NCBI GenBank assembly: GCA_049652745.1
Contig: JBASEY010000016.1
Coordinates: forward strand, 1-61,763
Source: JBASEY01 sp049652745
GTDB taxonomy: Bacteria; CSSED10-310
Reading direction: 5' to 3'
DNA length: 61,763 nt
The translations under genes and the position numbers were made by a program. Shown in pieces: positions 34,823 to 43,628 of the stretch (its first letter is position 1; every line of letters starts with the position of its first letter). The notes beneath the pieces are model-generated. The model was given only the letters and a program-made list of their open reading frames with translations, searched no databases and was not told the DNA's origin.

Positions 34823-37087
34823 ATGGGTTTGGAGCTTGTTCTTCCAATTATAGCGTTCTTGCTGATTTTCGCGTCTGTTGATCTGATTGTGGGCATCGGC
34901 AATGACGCGGCCAATTTCATGAATGCCGCTGTTGGCTCCCGAGCGGCCCCCCGTTATGTCGTCATGACGGTTGCCAGCCTGGGCATATTTGCGGGTGTCA
35001 CGTTCAGCAGTGGAATGATGGAGATTGCCCGGAAGGGTGTTTTTCATCCGGAATTTTTTACATTGCCCGAACTGCTTGTATTGTTTGCGGCGGTAATGAT
35101 TGCGGATATTATCCTGTTAGATTTGTTCATTACCTTTGGTCTTCCCACTTCGACGACTGTTTCCATTGTTTTTGAGCTGCTCGGTTCGGCTGTGGCCGTA
35201 TCGATATGGAAGATCAAAAAGCAAAACGGTGATTTTGCTCTTCTGGGTCAATATATCAATACCAACAAAGCCATCACGATGATCCTGGGTATTTTGTTGT
35301 CGATTCTGATCGCATTTGTAGCCGGCACCATCATTCAATTTATGACTCGAATGATTTTCACGTTCGATTACCGAGCCCGCATGAAACGGTATGGAGCGAT
35401 CTGGGGCGGGATCGCGTTGAGTTTCATCGCTTATTTTATCCTGATAAGAGGAGCTCGAGGGGCTGTATTCGTGACCCAAGAAAGGCTTGCTTGGATCGAG
35501 TCCAATACCATGACGATTCTTTTCTTCATGGCTGTTGCTTCCGGATTTATATTACAGTGTCTACTTTTCTTTAAAGTCAATGTGTTCAAGCCGATTATTC
35601 TGGTTGGGACCTTCGCCATCGCCATGTCGTTCGCCGCCAACGATCTGGTCAATTTCATCGGTGTTCCATTGGCCGGTTTTCATGCGTTGAAAATTGCCAG
35701 GTCTTTGCCCAATCCAATGACGGCCACGATGGAGCTGCTTGGCAATCCTTTTCAAACGGAATGGTATCTTTTGATAGGCGCCGGCGCCATCATGGTGGTA
35801 ACGCTGTGGTTTTCCAGCAAAGCCAGGGCTCTTTCACGGACGGAATTGGGATTGAGCAGTCAATCGGAGCGTTTTGAGCATGCCGAGTCGACTTTTTTAG
35901 CGCGAACAATTGTCAGAATGTCTATCAGTTTCATTGACACGATCAAGTTTATTCTGCCTGATTCATTGCTTCAAAAAGCGGCGCGTCGGCTGGACACGAC
36001 GGAGGTCGAAGCCAATGGAACTCTTACCAGACAGCATTCCTTCGATCTGGTTCGTGCATCGGTCAACTTGATGGTATCGAGCGTCATCATATCCTATGCG
36101 ACCTCCAACAAACTTCCGCTGTCCACCACTTATGTCACCTTCATGGTAGCTATGGGGTCATCCTTTGCCGACCGCGCCTGGGGCCGTGCAAGCGCCGTCT
36201 ATCGCGTTACAGGTGTTTTGACGGTTATCGGCGGCTGGTTCATGACCGCTCTCTTGGCCTCTTCGTTTGCGTTTGCTTTCGCGTCAACTCTGTTCAATTT
36301 CAAATTCTTCGGCCTTGCCCAACTGCTGTTGCTTGCCGCCCTAGTACTCTGGAAAAACCACCGACACCATGTGAAAAAAGAATCCTCATTCGAGGAAAAC
36401 CAGATTTTCAACTTGGGAACGGTCAGCAGCGCCGATGCCGTGGTACCGACGATTTTCCACCAAATGAGCTATCTGCACCAAGAAATTCGGCTTTCCTTGG
36501 ACAGCACTCTGGCGGCTCTGTTCAAACAACAGGAAATCGCTTTGAACGAAGAAAGACGGAATGTCAAAAAAATTCAGTCGTGGGTCAATATAATTTCAGC
36601 CAATGTTTTTGAGGCGCTTCGTCTTCTTCAAAAAGAAAATGCCCTGTACAGCTATGAATACAGTCAAACGGTTCGGTGTCTACAAAAACTGAGCGATGGT
36701 CATCGCGATATCGTTGCGCGTGCCCATAAACATGTCAGTAACCAACATGAAGGTTTCACCGCCGTACAAATCGAGGATCTGAACAAAGTCAAAAACCAGG
36801 TCGACCAGGTTTTTGAAAGCGCTATTGCGGCGTTCAGCAGCAAGCGGAAGGTCGATTCGGATAAATTGCTTCACAAGTATTCGGAACTGCAAAAACTGGC
36901 CAAGACTTTGAATGGATTAGAGGTTGAGCGTATTTGGTCGGGACAATCGAAAACGCAGTTGAGTATTTTGTTTTTTGCTGTTCTGGGGAATTTTTTGATG
37001 GTCACGAAGCAGATATTGCGGTTACTGAAAATATTCAACACCTTTTTTGAACCCACACCTCCACGTGATGTCCCTGATTTGGAGTGA
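34823..37087 (+). CDS. PiT-family phosphate transporter with PhoU-like tail
   Basis: 754 residues, longer than the about 500 of E. coli PitA. The membrane part has the two inverted PiT signatures: VGIGNDAANFMNAAVGSRAAP near the start with FGLPTSTTVS, and MSFAANDLVNFIGVPLAGFHA with KLPLSTTYVTFMVAMGSSFADR. Residues about 515-725 are soluble and helical (MSYLHQEIRLSLDSTLAALF ... RCLQKLSDGHRDIVARAHKH), like PhoU. A last hydrophobic stretch (ILFFAVLGNFLMV) follows. Such fusions occur in other Gram-negative phyla. GAGGGAACTCG precedes the ATG. Likely proton- or Na+-driven uptake of inorganic phosphate with built-in regulation. Confidence 0.9.
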   Translation: MGLELVLPIIAFLLIFASVDLIVGIGNDAANFMNAAVGSRAAPRYVVMTVASLGIFAGVTFSSGMMEIARKGVFHPEFFTLPELLVLFAAVMIADIILLDLFITFGLPTSTTVSIVFELLGSAVAVSIWKIKKQNGDFALLGQYINTNKAITMILGILLSILIAFVAGTIIQFMTRMIFTFDYRARMKRYGAIWGGIALSFIAYFILIRGARGAVFVTQERLAWIESNTMTILFFMAVASGFILQCLLFFKVNVFKPIILVGTFAIAMSFAANDLVNFIGVPLAGFHALKIARSLPNPMTATMELLGNPFQTEWYLLIGAGAIMVVTLWFSSKARALSRTELGLSSQSERFEHAESTFLARTIVRMSISFIDTIKFILPDSLLQKAARRLDTTEVEANGTLTRQHSFDLVRASVNLMVSSVIISYATSNKLPLSTTYVTFMVAMGSSFADRAWGRASAVYRVTGVLTVIGGWFMTALLASSFAFAFASTLFNFKFFGLAQLLLLAALVLWKNHRHHVKKESSFEENQIFNLGTVSSADAVVPTIFHQMSYLHQEIRLSLDSTLAALFKQQEIALNEERRNVKKIQSWVNIISANVFEALRLLQKENALYSYEYSQTVRCLQKLSDGHRDIVARAHKHVSNQHEGFTAVQIEDLNKVKNQVDQVFESAIAAFSSKRKVDSDKLLHKYSELQKLAKTLNGLEVERIWSGQSKTQLSILFFAVLGNFLMVTKQILRLLKIFNTFFEPTPPRDVPDLE

Positions 37088-37139
37088 TCTTCGTTAAATA
37101 AAACTTATCTGAAGCGCTTTGCAGCTTTCACTACAAAGC

Positions 37140-38330
37140 TCATTGCTCCGGGTTCGCTTTTTTTGCAAGGATATCCTCTATCATCTTGTTTACGACGGGA
37201 AACAATGTTTCCGCGACAAATCGGCTTCCCTTATCGGTGAAATGACAGTCATCGAAAAACATTTCGGTTGTTCGAGGGACATGCTCGGCAAGATCGAAGA
37301 AGACCAACTGGTTTTTTTTGGAAGCATCTTTTTGTATCTGGTTATATCGGTCGAGTTCGTTACGTAACCATGCGGTCGATGCTCGAACCCTGCCTTCCGG
37401 CGTTTCGACCCAAAACCAAAGAAGACCCTGCTCTTCCAGGGGCATTTCAGGTTTCCACAGAGCCGGTTGAGACAATACCAAGCCCGGGATATCATCCGCT
37501 TTCAGAGCGGCGGTCATAGCGTGTATCCCATCTTGAAATTCTCGAACAGGATCGTTTCTCCTCTCCACAGCCTCACGGAATGGATACGCTTGGTATTCTT
37601 GTCTCAATATCGGCATAGAAGCGCTGTGCCATTCTTTGAGCTTGCCGGTATGAGTCGCTTTTCGGATCATCAAATTTCGTTTGAGGTTAAACGCACGTCG
37701 AGTGATTTGTGAGATTTTCCTCAAGTTTACACATGATGTCATATCTTGGCCAAGAAATCCTTCGACATACATTTCGTCATCAGTTTCGCTTCGGCGGGCA
37801 TAGGCATTCAATTGGTTTCTGAATCCCAGATAAAAATACTCCGGTCCGCCGTTGAAACACAGGTCATTGATACCCTCCAATAAGATGACCATATCAGGCT
37901 TCAGATCGGGTATGTTTTTCACCGCCCACAGAAACCGATGAAGAATTTTATCACCTCCACGTCCATAAGCGCCGATTTCGATGTGGAACTTTGTATCGAC
38001 ATATTTTTGATTCAGCATGGTTTCCAAGATGCCTGACCATGTATCCGCCGTATTTTGCGTCGGCTGATCAGTCGTCGATGCGCCCAGACACAAAATTCGA
38101 AACGTATCCACGGGTTTTTCCTTGGAGCGCATGCTGATGGATCGCAAGCCGATTTCGTTCCGATCATAGGTTATGACAGGAGTCAATCCCGGTAAATCTT
38201 GTTCCAGGGTCACTTGAACACTTTTACCGAACGGCAGCGGAAACAGCAGCCATAAAAAAATTTCCGTCAGCGCCAAAGTAATCAAAACAGAAATCAGTAC
38301 AGCGATAATTCGGAATAGTGTATTGCGCAC
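37140..38330 (-). CDS. membrane-anchored SGNH/GDSL-type hydrolase
   Basis: 397 residues from GTG 38330, chosen because GGAGG sits 7 bases upstream and the membrane anchor (TLFRIIAVLISVLITLALTEIFLWLL, shown in part: LISVLITLALTEIF) begins there. Block I Ser in LCLGASTTDQ, block II Gly in GRGGDK, block III Asn in LLEGINDL, and the DxxH of block V in DDCHFTDKGS are all present, so it is probably an active esterase or acyl/acetyl hydrolase facing the periplasm. The substrate, possibly a cell-surface glycan or lipid, is not indicated. Diverges from the radical SAM gene on the right. Confidence 0.85.
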   Translation of the reverse strand: MRNTLFRIIAVLISVLITLALTEIFLWLLFPLPFGKSVQVTLEQDLPGLTPVITYDRNEIGLRSISMRSKEKPVDTFRILCLGASTTDQPTQNTADTWSGILETMLNQKYVDTKFHIEIGAYGRGGDKILHRFLWAVKNIPDLKPDMVILLEGINDLCFNGGPEYFYLGFRNQLNAYARRSETDDEMYVEGFLGQDMTSCVNLRKISQITRRAFNLKRNLMIRKATHTGKLKEWHSASMPILRQEYQAYPFREAVERRNDPVREFQDGIHAMTAALKADDIPGLVLSQPALWKPEMPLEEQGLLWFWVETPEGRVRASTAWLRNELDRYNQIQKDASKKNQLVFFDLAEHVPRTTEMFFDDCHFTDKGSRFVAETLFPVVNKMIEDILAKKANPEQ

Positions 38331-38591
38331 AAAGGATCCTCCCATCAACCAATCATTATCCTATTTAAGCCGGTATTTTCCAATGTTTTTCATTTGCCGG
38401 CAAAATCTTGGCCGAAATCGCCAAACACAATCGATCGAAAAGATTCGACGCTACTGGAAGAAGGGTTTTAAAATCAGAATTTGATATGTTATGGTTACAC
38501 CAACATCCGATTGGAATTATTCTATCGGCAAAAATTAAATGATGGTGTGTCTACGAGATGTTTTTAGCTAAATACTTACCCAGCGGATTGT

Positions 38592-40085
38592 GTGATTGAA
38601 CCGGCCATGCTAGCCCTGATCTCGATCCAAAACACGTATATTGATCTCGGCATAAGGCAGATATCGGCCTGCTGTCGTGCCCAAAATATACCGACACAGG
38701 TTTTATGGTTGAACCGTGAACCGCTCGATCTGTTGACCGACGTTCAGGAAAAAGCGGTTGTTCAGTGGGTAAAACAATCAAAATGTTTGGCTGTCGGTAT
38801 CAATGTCATGTCGGTTCATTTGGATCTGGCGCGGCAAGTAACACAGATCATAAAACAAAATCTGAATATTCCAGTGATTTGGGGCGGTATTCACTGCATC
38901 CTCGAGCCGGAAGAATGTCTTCAACATGCGGATTTTGTCTGTGTCGGTGAAGGTGAAGAGTCCATAGCGCCGTTGATGGCGGCGATACAGTCCGGAAATA
39001 TTCCCGGCGATTTGCGCAATTTCTGGTATTCAGTGAATGGAACCTTGTATAAAAATTCTCCGGAAATGATCGAAGATTTGAATTCTTTGCCGATGCCGGA
39101 CAATTCGATTCAAGACCATTCGATACTGGTTCAAAACGCCGTTTTACCGGCCACACAAGAACTATTTCGCAAGGGTTTTCCGTGGAGCGAGCGGCGCCAC
39201 ATCATCATGAGCGGCCGCGGGTGTCCATACCACTGCACTTACTGTTGCAGCGACGCGTTGAAACGCCTGTTCGGGACATCCTGGGCCAACAGATTCAGAT
39301 CGGTCGAGCATTTTATGACGGAAATCCATGAGGTGCTGTCCGCTTATCCATTTGTGAACACTATCGCAATCATGGATGACACCTTTTTCTTTAAACCCGC
39401 CGGTTGGATCGAAGATTTTTGCAGGGAATTCAAAAAAACCGGGGCTTATTTCGGCGTGTTGCTGCATCCTAAAAAAGTCACTCATGAAAACATCGCCATG
39501 CTAGTGGATGCCGGCTTGATCGGTATCCAAATGGGGCTTCAATCCGGATCCGAACGCATCAGCCAAGGCGTTTTCAAACGTGTTGAAAGCATCACGGATT
39601 TCAAAAGAGCGGCTGCCGTGCTGGATGATTTCACCGATAAGCTCCATGCCAGAACCTACGACGTGATTGTCGACAACCCATACGAAACCGATGAAGATCG
39701 CGCCGAAACGGTGCGTGTTTTGATGAGCCTGAAAAAACCGTTCAATATCGATCTTTTTTCTTTGACGCTTTACCCGGGTACACGCTTGTATGAAGACTAT
39801 AAAGAATCCGGTAAAGAAATTCCTCCTCATCTGTTATGTATGAACAAAGATTTCATACAGCATGAGCAGACGCCGTTGAACAGATTGATGCGCTTGACGC
39901 GCTTGAACCATCCCGCCATCGTCGGTTTTTTGCTGCGTTACCATGATAAACCTTTCGGAAAATTCATGATCGTCGCCTACGATCGAATCTGGGAACAGGG
40001 TATCAGGGTTTTTCTGCATAAAACCCGCCGAGCTTTACTGTCCTTTATCGGGTTATTCCGCCGCGCCAAGCCGACCATAAATTGA
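38592..40085 (+). CDS. B12-binding-domain radical SAM enzyme
   Basis: 497 residues. N-terminal cobalamin-binding-like Rossmann domain (about 1-150; WGGIHCILEPEECLQHADFVCVGEGE, cited in part: GGIHCILEPEECLQ, VCVGEGEES). The radical SAM domain has CPYHCTYC (CxxxCxxC) near residue 215, then IMDDTFFF, GIQMGLQSGSERI and YPGTRLYEDY, as in Elp3-type TIM barrels. These enzymes modify lipids, antibiotics or cofactors by radical methylation or rearrangement. No canonical DxHxxG B12 motif is obvious, so B12 binding is uncertain. Start GTG 38592 or ATG 38607; no clear ribosome binding site. Confidence 0.85.
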   Translation: MIEPAMLALISIQNTYIDLGIRQISACCRAQNIPTQVLWLNREPLDLLTDVQEKAVVQWVKQSKCLAVGINVMSVHLDLARQVTQIIKQNLNIPVIWGGIHCILEPEECLQHADFVCVGEGEESIAPLMAAIQSGNIPGDLRNFWYSVNGTLYKNSPEMIEDLNSLPMPDNSIQDHSILVQNAVLPATQELFRKGFPWSERRHIIMSGRGCPYHCTYCCSDALKRLFGTSWANRFRSVEHFMTEIHEVLSAYPFVNTIAIMDDTFFFKPAGWIEDFCREFKKTGAYFGVLLHPKKVTHENIAMLVDAGLIGIQMGLQSGSERISQGVFKRVESITDFKRAAAVLDDFTDKLHARTYDVIVDNPYETDEDRAETVRVLMSLKKPFNIDLFSLTLYPGTRLYEDYKESGKEIPPHLLCMNKDFIQHEQTPLNRLMRLTRLNHPAIVGFLLRYHDKPFGKFMIVAYDRIWEQGIRVFLHKTRRALLSFIGLFRRAKPTIN

Positions 40086-40143
40086 TAAATATCGAAAGTT
40101 ACTGAGCTTGAATAAACAAAGATGAGTTGTCAAAATTGAAGCC

Positions 40144-41274
40144 ATGATGCAATCGTTCTCGACATATGCTTCTTCTGATCCCATTTTCGTCGGTGGTGAT
40201 GTCGATACTGTCGTTGTCGCGATGAGCGGGGGGGTGGACAGCAGTGTCGCCGCGGCGGTGCAGTGTCGGAAAGGCTGTCGGGTCATCGGGGTGACACTGA
40301 GGATGCATCGTCTTGATAAGGCAGAGACTTATCGTTCGGCCTGCGGCGGTTTCGCCGGTGAAGAGCGTGCGCGTGTCGTCGCCGGGCAATTGGGTATAAC
40401 ACATCATATCGTGGACTTTTCAGAGGAATTTGAGTCACTGGTGCTTCGTCCCGCCTGGAACGAATACGCTTCCGGCCGGACACCCAGCCCTTGTTTGGTG
40501 TGCAATGAGCGGATAAAATTCGGTCTGCTGCTGGATTGGGCGAAACGTATGGGAGCGGCGAAATTGGTAACCGGGCATTATGCCCGTGTCGTCACTGGCC
40601 ACTCGGACATACCTGAACTGTTACGTGGTATCGACAAACGAAAAGACCAATCTTATTTTCTGGCCGGTTTGAATTTGAATCAACTGGCCTCGATCGAATT
40701 TCCGCTTGGTGAAATGACCAAAAACGAGGTGCGGGATTTGGCGTCATCGCTAGGGTTGTCGACAGCGGAAACCTCCGACAGTCAGGATGCCTGTCTGGCG
40801 GTATCCGGTCTGAATTTTTCGGAAATACTCCGGAAACGGTTCGATGGTGTTGCTCGACCGGGAAAAGTCGTGGATGAAAATGACCGAACGCTTGGATATC
40901 ATGAGGGTATCCATAAATATACCATAGGGCAGCGCCGAGGATTCGGGATCGCTTCGTCAGGGCCGATGTGGGTCAAGGAAATCCGCAGTGCGGATGAGAC
41001 TATCGTTCTGACCGCCAATCGCGACGCTCTCTGCCACCGCCGATTTATCGCCGACGGCATCAACTGGTTGGCCGAGGATTTTGATGGTGATACCATGGAG
41101 TGCGAAGTCCAGATTCGCTCCACCCATAAAGCTCAACCCGCAACTATCAGACGCCTGCCGGACAATGTCATGGAAGTCATCTTTAAAGAACCGGTTCGAG
41201 CGATCACTCCCGGTCAAGCGGCGGTTTTTTATCGGGGTGATAGAGTCCTTGGAAAAGGGTGGATTAAGGGGTAA
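40144..41274 (+). CDS. mnmA: tRNA-specific 2-thiouridylase
   Basis: 376 residues. PP-loop AMSGGVDSSVAAAV, TPSPCLVCNERIKF with the first catalytic Cys, LVTGHYARV, KDQSYFLAGL, the second catalytic Cys in SQDACLAV (usually SQDICF), and IHKYTIGQRRGFGI. The C-terminal beta domains are complete (ITPGQAAVFYRGDRVLGKGWI). Adenylates and thiolates U34 of tRNA Lys, Glu and Gln. Independent unit after the radical SAM gene; the repeat-rich spacer begins right after its stop. Confidence 0.96.
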   Translation: MMQSFSTYASSDPIFVGGDVDTVVVAMSGGVDSSVAAAVQCRKGCRVIGVTLRMHRLDKAETYRSACGGFAGEERARVVAGQLGITHHIVDFSEEFESLVLRPAWNEYASGRTPSPCLVCNERIKFGLLLDWAKRMGAAKLVTGHYARVVTGHSDIPELLRGIDKRKDQSYFLAGLNLNQLASIEFPLGEMTKNEVRDLASSLGLSTAETSDSQDACLAVSGLNFSEILRKRFDGVARPGKVVDENDRTLGYHEGIHKYTIGQRRGFGIASSGPMWVKEIRSADETIVLTANRDALCHRRFIADGINWLAEDFDGDTMECEVQIRSTHKAQPATIRRLPDNVMEVIFKEPVRAITPGQAAVFYRGDRVLGKGWIKG

Positions 41275-41289
41275 GGCGTAAGGGGTGAG

Positions 41290-41338
41290 GGGAGAGAGTT
41301 TTTAATATCCAATATCCAATAACCAATTTCCAGGTGTA
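41290..41338 (+). repeat. ATATCCAAT-type repeat unit, copy 1
   Basis: A stretch of aatatccaat words ending ccaatttccaggtgt. A diverged copy is at 50791-50842 (caatatccaatatccaatgt ... ccaatttccaagtgt). Confidence 0.75.
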
Positions 41339-41409
41339 GGAATTCAGAATCTATAGTCATATAGCATCATGGTGATATTTCAGCAGACATAGATCAATCA
41401 AAAAATCAC

Positions 41410-41457
41410 AACCAGAAACCTAGTACCAGAAACCAGGAACCGCGCTCGAAGAGTGCT
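41410..41457 (+). repeat. AACCAGAAACC-type repeat unit, copy 1
   Basis: About 48 bases (aaccagaaacctagtaccag onward) that match 54020-54067 in reverse complement with only a few differences. Includes an interrupted palindrome around gctcgaagagtgc. Confidence 0.8.
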
Positions 41458-41560
41458 GCTCAGGACTTAGCACTCAGGGCGCAGCACTAATTGGGGGACA
41501 GACTTCCAATTTTGTATCGTCGGATTTTTTCTTTGGATATTTCGGGGACAGACATCTGGA
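41455..41560. repeat. ACTCAGCAC words and two GGGGACAGAC elements
   Basis: 41455-41488 carries cactcag/gcagcact words like those at 50916-50939. 41493-41510 is the exact reverse complement of 471-488, and 41543-41560 (cggggacagacatctgga) is a second element, similar to 50715-50730. Together with the two preceding units, these fill the 345-base gap between mnmA and the toxin gene. Confidence 0.75.
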
Positions 41561-41585
41561 AACATTTTGATTACTCAATAAACGC

Positions 41586-41613
41586 TTGACAAACGTTGTA
41601 CATAAGCTACAAT
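41586..41613 (+). promoter_or_regulatory. consensus promoter giving a leaderless toxin mRNA
   Basis: TTGACA (41586-41591), 16-base spacer, TACAAT (41608-41613). The toxin ATG is at 41620, about where transcription would start, and there is no ribosome binding site, so the message is probably leaderless. Confidence 0.65.
41596..41612. promoter_or_regulatory. palindromic operator candidate of toxin-antitoxin pair
   Basis: TTGTA, 7 bases, TACAA: a perfect 5-bp inverted repeat overlapping the -10 hexamer. It fits autorepression by the HTH antitoxin, as is usual in these modules. Confidence 0.45.
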
Positions 41614-41619
41614 ACATTT

Positions 41620-41955
41620 ATGGAAGCTGTACCGCAAACGTTGCTCGAGTATGTAACGGAAGATGGAGTGAACCCTTTTCGGGAATGGCTGGAAGATATT
41701 GATGATGTCGTTTTTCGTGCACGGATCCGAGTAAGATTGAACAGACTTCGTCTTGGTAATTTGGGGGACTCGAAATCGGTTGGTGGAGGAGTTTTCGAAA
41801 TACGGATGACGATGGGCTCTGGTTTTCGGATCTATTTTGGCAAGGTTCAATCGGACGTTGTCCTATTGCTTTGCGGAGGAAACAAATCAAGCCGGCATAG
41901 AGACATAAAGAAAGCAAAAGAGTTTTTGCAAGATTATAAAAGGAGAATATCATGA
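41620..41955 (+). CDS. RelE/HigB-type toxin
   Basis: 111 residues from ATG 41620; a TTG 24 bases upstream lies in the promoter. The sequence follows the Phage_Gp49/HigB-like addiction-module killer family: GVNPFREWLEDIDD, ARIRVRLNRLRLGNLGDSKSVGGGVFEIRM (cited in part: RLRLGNLGDSKSVGGGVFE), RIYFGKVQSDVVLLLCGGNKSS and HRDIKKAKEFL. Predicted mRNA interferase acting at the ribosome. Toxin before antitoxin, 4-base overlap (ATGA). It borders the repeat-rich spacer, which fits lateral gain. Confidence 0.9.
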   Translation: MEAVPQTLLEYVTEDGVNPFREWLEDIDDVVFRARIRVRLNRLRLGNLGDSKSVGGGVFEIRMTMGSGFRIYFGKVQSDVVLLLCGGNKSSRHRDIKKAKEFLQDYKRRIS

Positions 41956-42254
41956 GCAAACCATTTGTGAAATATGAGGATGGATTGAAGCAGTCGCTTA
42001 AAGATCCCCAAGAAGCTGTTGCCTATCTTAATGCAGCTTTAGAAGATGGTTCTCAGGAGATTTTTTTATTGGCTCTACGCGATGTTGCAGAAGCTAAAGG
42101 AATATCACGAGTGGCTCATGAGTCATCACTAAACCGGGAAAATCTCTATAGAATCTTGTCAAAGAAGGGCAATCCCCAATTTTCAAGTTTAAAAGCGCTT
42201 CTTGATTCACTGGGATTCAAACTTGCAGTAGAGATCAAGGATGTTGCGACTTAA
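41952..42254 (+). CDS. HigA-type HTH antitoxin
   Basis: 100 residues of the addiction-module antidote family: YLNAALEDGSQEIFLLALRDVAEAKGISRVA (cited in part: FLLALRDVAEAKGISRVA), SSLNRENLYRILSKKGNPQFSSL and LLDSLGFKLAVEI. The HTH at about 50-75 should bind the palindrome at 41596-41612 and repress the operon. AGGAGAATATC precedes the ATG. Confidence 0.9.
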   Translation: MSKPFVKYEDGLKQSLKDPQEAVAYLNAALEDGSQEIFLLALRDVAEAKGISRVAHESSLNRENLYRILSKKGNPQFSSLKALLDSLGFKLAVEIKDVAT

Positions 42255-42394
42255 AGTCGCTAGATAATAGCTTTCCCTGACAAACTAGCAAACAAACGTA
42301 AAAATTGGTTTTTCTGACGATACGATTCCAAAACCAAATCGCAGGATTGGGTGATTTCAGCTGAATAGACTAAGAAGACGCCGTGGCAACGAGG

Positions 42395-43408
42395 TTAATT
42401 CATCGGCACAAACCCCAGGCTCAGCCAGAGCGGCAGCGTGAACAGTGCGGCGATATGTATCACGAGCTGAAGGGCGGAAACCAGTTCCCACTCCCCGTTA
42501 TACCGACGAGACGCCAAGGAATGATTGACGGCTGATGGGGTGGCCGAGACCAGAATAAGGACGGTGTGTGCCGGCGCCGGCAACGGCGGCAGGCAGCAGC
42601 GGAGCAGCAAATATACGGTTGCCGGAACCAAAATCAGCCGGACGCTGACCAGCGGGACCACGTAACGCCACTTGGGTCGGCCGGCTCCTTGGCCGGCGGC
42701 GATCAAACCCCCTAAAATCATCATCGCCAACGGGGAAAACATCCCGTTCACATGATTCATCACTGAAAACAGTGTTCTCAGCAGCGTTGATGAGCCGGGT
42801 TCCATGCGGGCGGCCTCCCTGATACCCGGGATAAATGTCAACAAAATCCCAAACGTCAGCGACAGAATCGGCGCATTCAGCGTCATTTTCAGTTGTTCGC
42901 GACGGGTGGGGCGTTTCGATCCGGCCAGTAACAAGACACAGACGGTCCACATCAGAATGATGGAGGGTATGGCGGTTATGGAGATGTAAACGGTTGCCGG
43001 ATCGTGCAGTTCAGGCGGGGTCACCGCCAGAATCACCGGCAGCGGCAGATAGATGGTATTCGACACCATCATCATGGCGATGACGGATCGTTCTTGCTGA
43101 ACCGTATCGCCTGGAAACAACCGAAACCAAATCCATCCAAACAGCCAGGCCGCCAGAATCCAGGCGGTTCCAACCGTAGTGGGAATCAGGCTCTGGCGGA
43201 AAAAATCCACCGTAAACGATCGCGCCATGGCCAGGATCAATGTGCAGGGAACGACCACATCCATCAGTATCCGAATCAGATCGTTCAGCGTATCATTCGA
43301 AATCCATTTGCGTCTGACGATCAGGTAGCCGATCAGAATCAGCAAGCCCATCTGTGCTATGCCGTCCATCGATGCCGTTAAACCGTTGATGAATTCCGCT
43401 TTATTCAT
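42395..43408 (-). CDS. AEC-family (auxin efflux carrier-like) permease
   Basis: 337 residues, about ten transmembrane helices in two halves (GLLILIGYLIVRRKWIS, ILMDVVVPCTLILAM, MMMVSNTIYLPLPVIL, and ILVSATPSAVNHSLASRRYNG near the C-terminus). The N-terminal GYL(I)VRRKWIS...LNDLIRILMDVVVPC pattern is typical for AEC. Such proteins export organic anions or amino-acid-like compounds; the substrate is unknown. A single gene, divergent from tldD. Confidence 0.88.
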   Translation of the reverse strand: MNKAEFINGLTASMDGIAQMGLLILIGYLIVRRKWISNDTLNDLIRILMDVVVPCTLILAMARSFTVDFFRQSLIPTTVGTAWILAAWLFGWIWFRLFPGDTVQQERSVIAMMMVSNTIYLPLPVILAVTPPELHDPATVYISITAIPSIILMWTVCVLLLAGSKRPTRREQLKMTLNAPILSLTFGILLTFIPGIREAARMEPGSSTLLRTLFSVMNHVNGMFSPLAMMILGGLIAAGQGAGRPKWRYVVPLVSVRLILVPATVYLLLRCCLPPLPAPAHTVLILVSATPSAVNHSLASRRYNGEWELVSALQLVIHIAALFTLPLWLSLGFVPMN

Positions 43409-43628
43409 AATTTTCGCTGTTTCCGCCCTGCTATTCAGATCACTTTCGGATCACTGAGCGGAGCTTATCCGAAAGAATAATGGATTTGCAAAAATATCGG
43501 TGTCGGTTTGCTTGTCACCCCGGTTTGACTTCACTGTCACGCCTGAATACACTGCCTTTTCTGCGAACCGAGATCGGTCGGATTTCGCGAAGAAACCCCT
43601 GTTTTTCTTATACAAAGAGGTTTATTGA

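Noticed and set aside
41275..41619. Insertion sequence next to the toxin-antitoxin pair
   Set aside because: No transposase or terminal inverted repeats; only short shared words were found.
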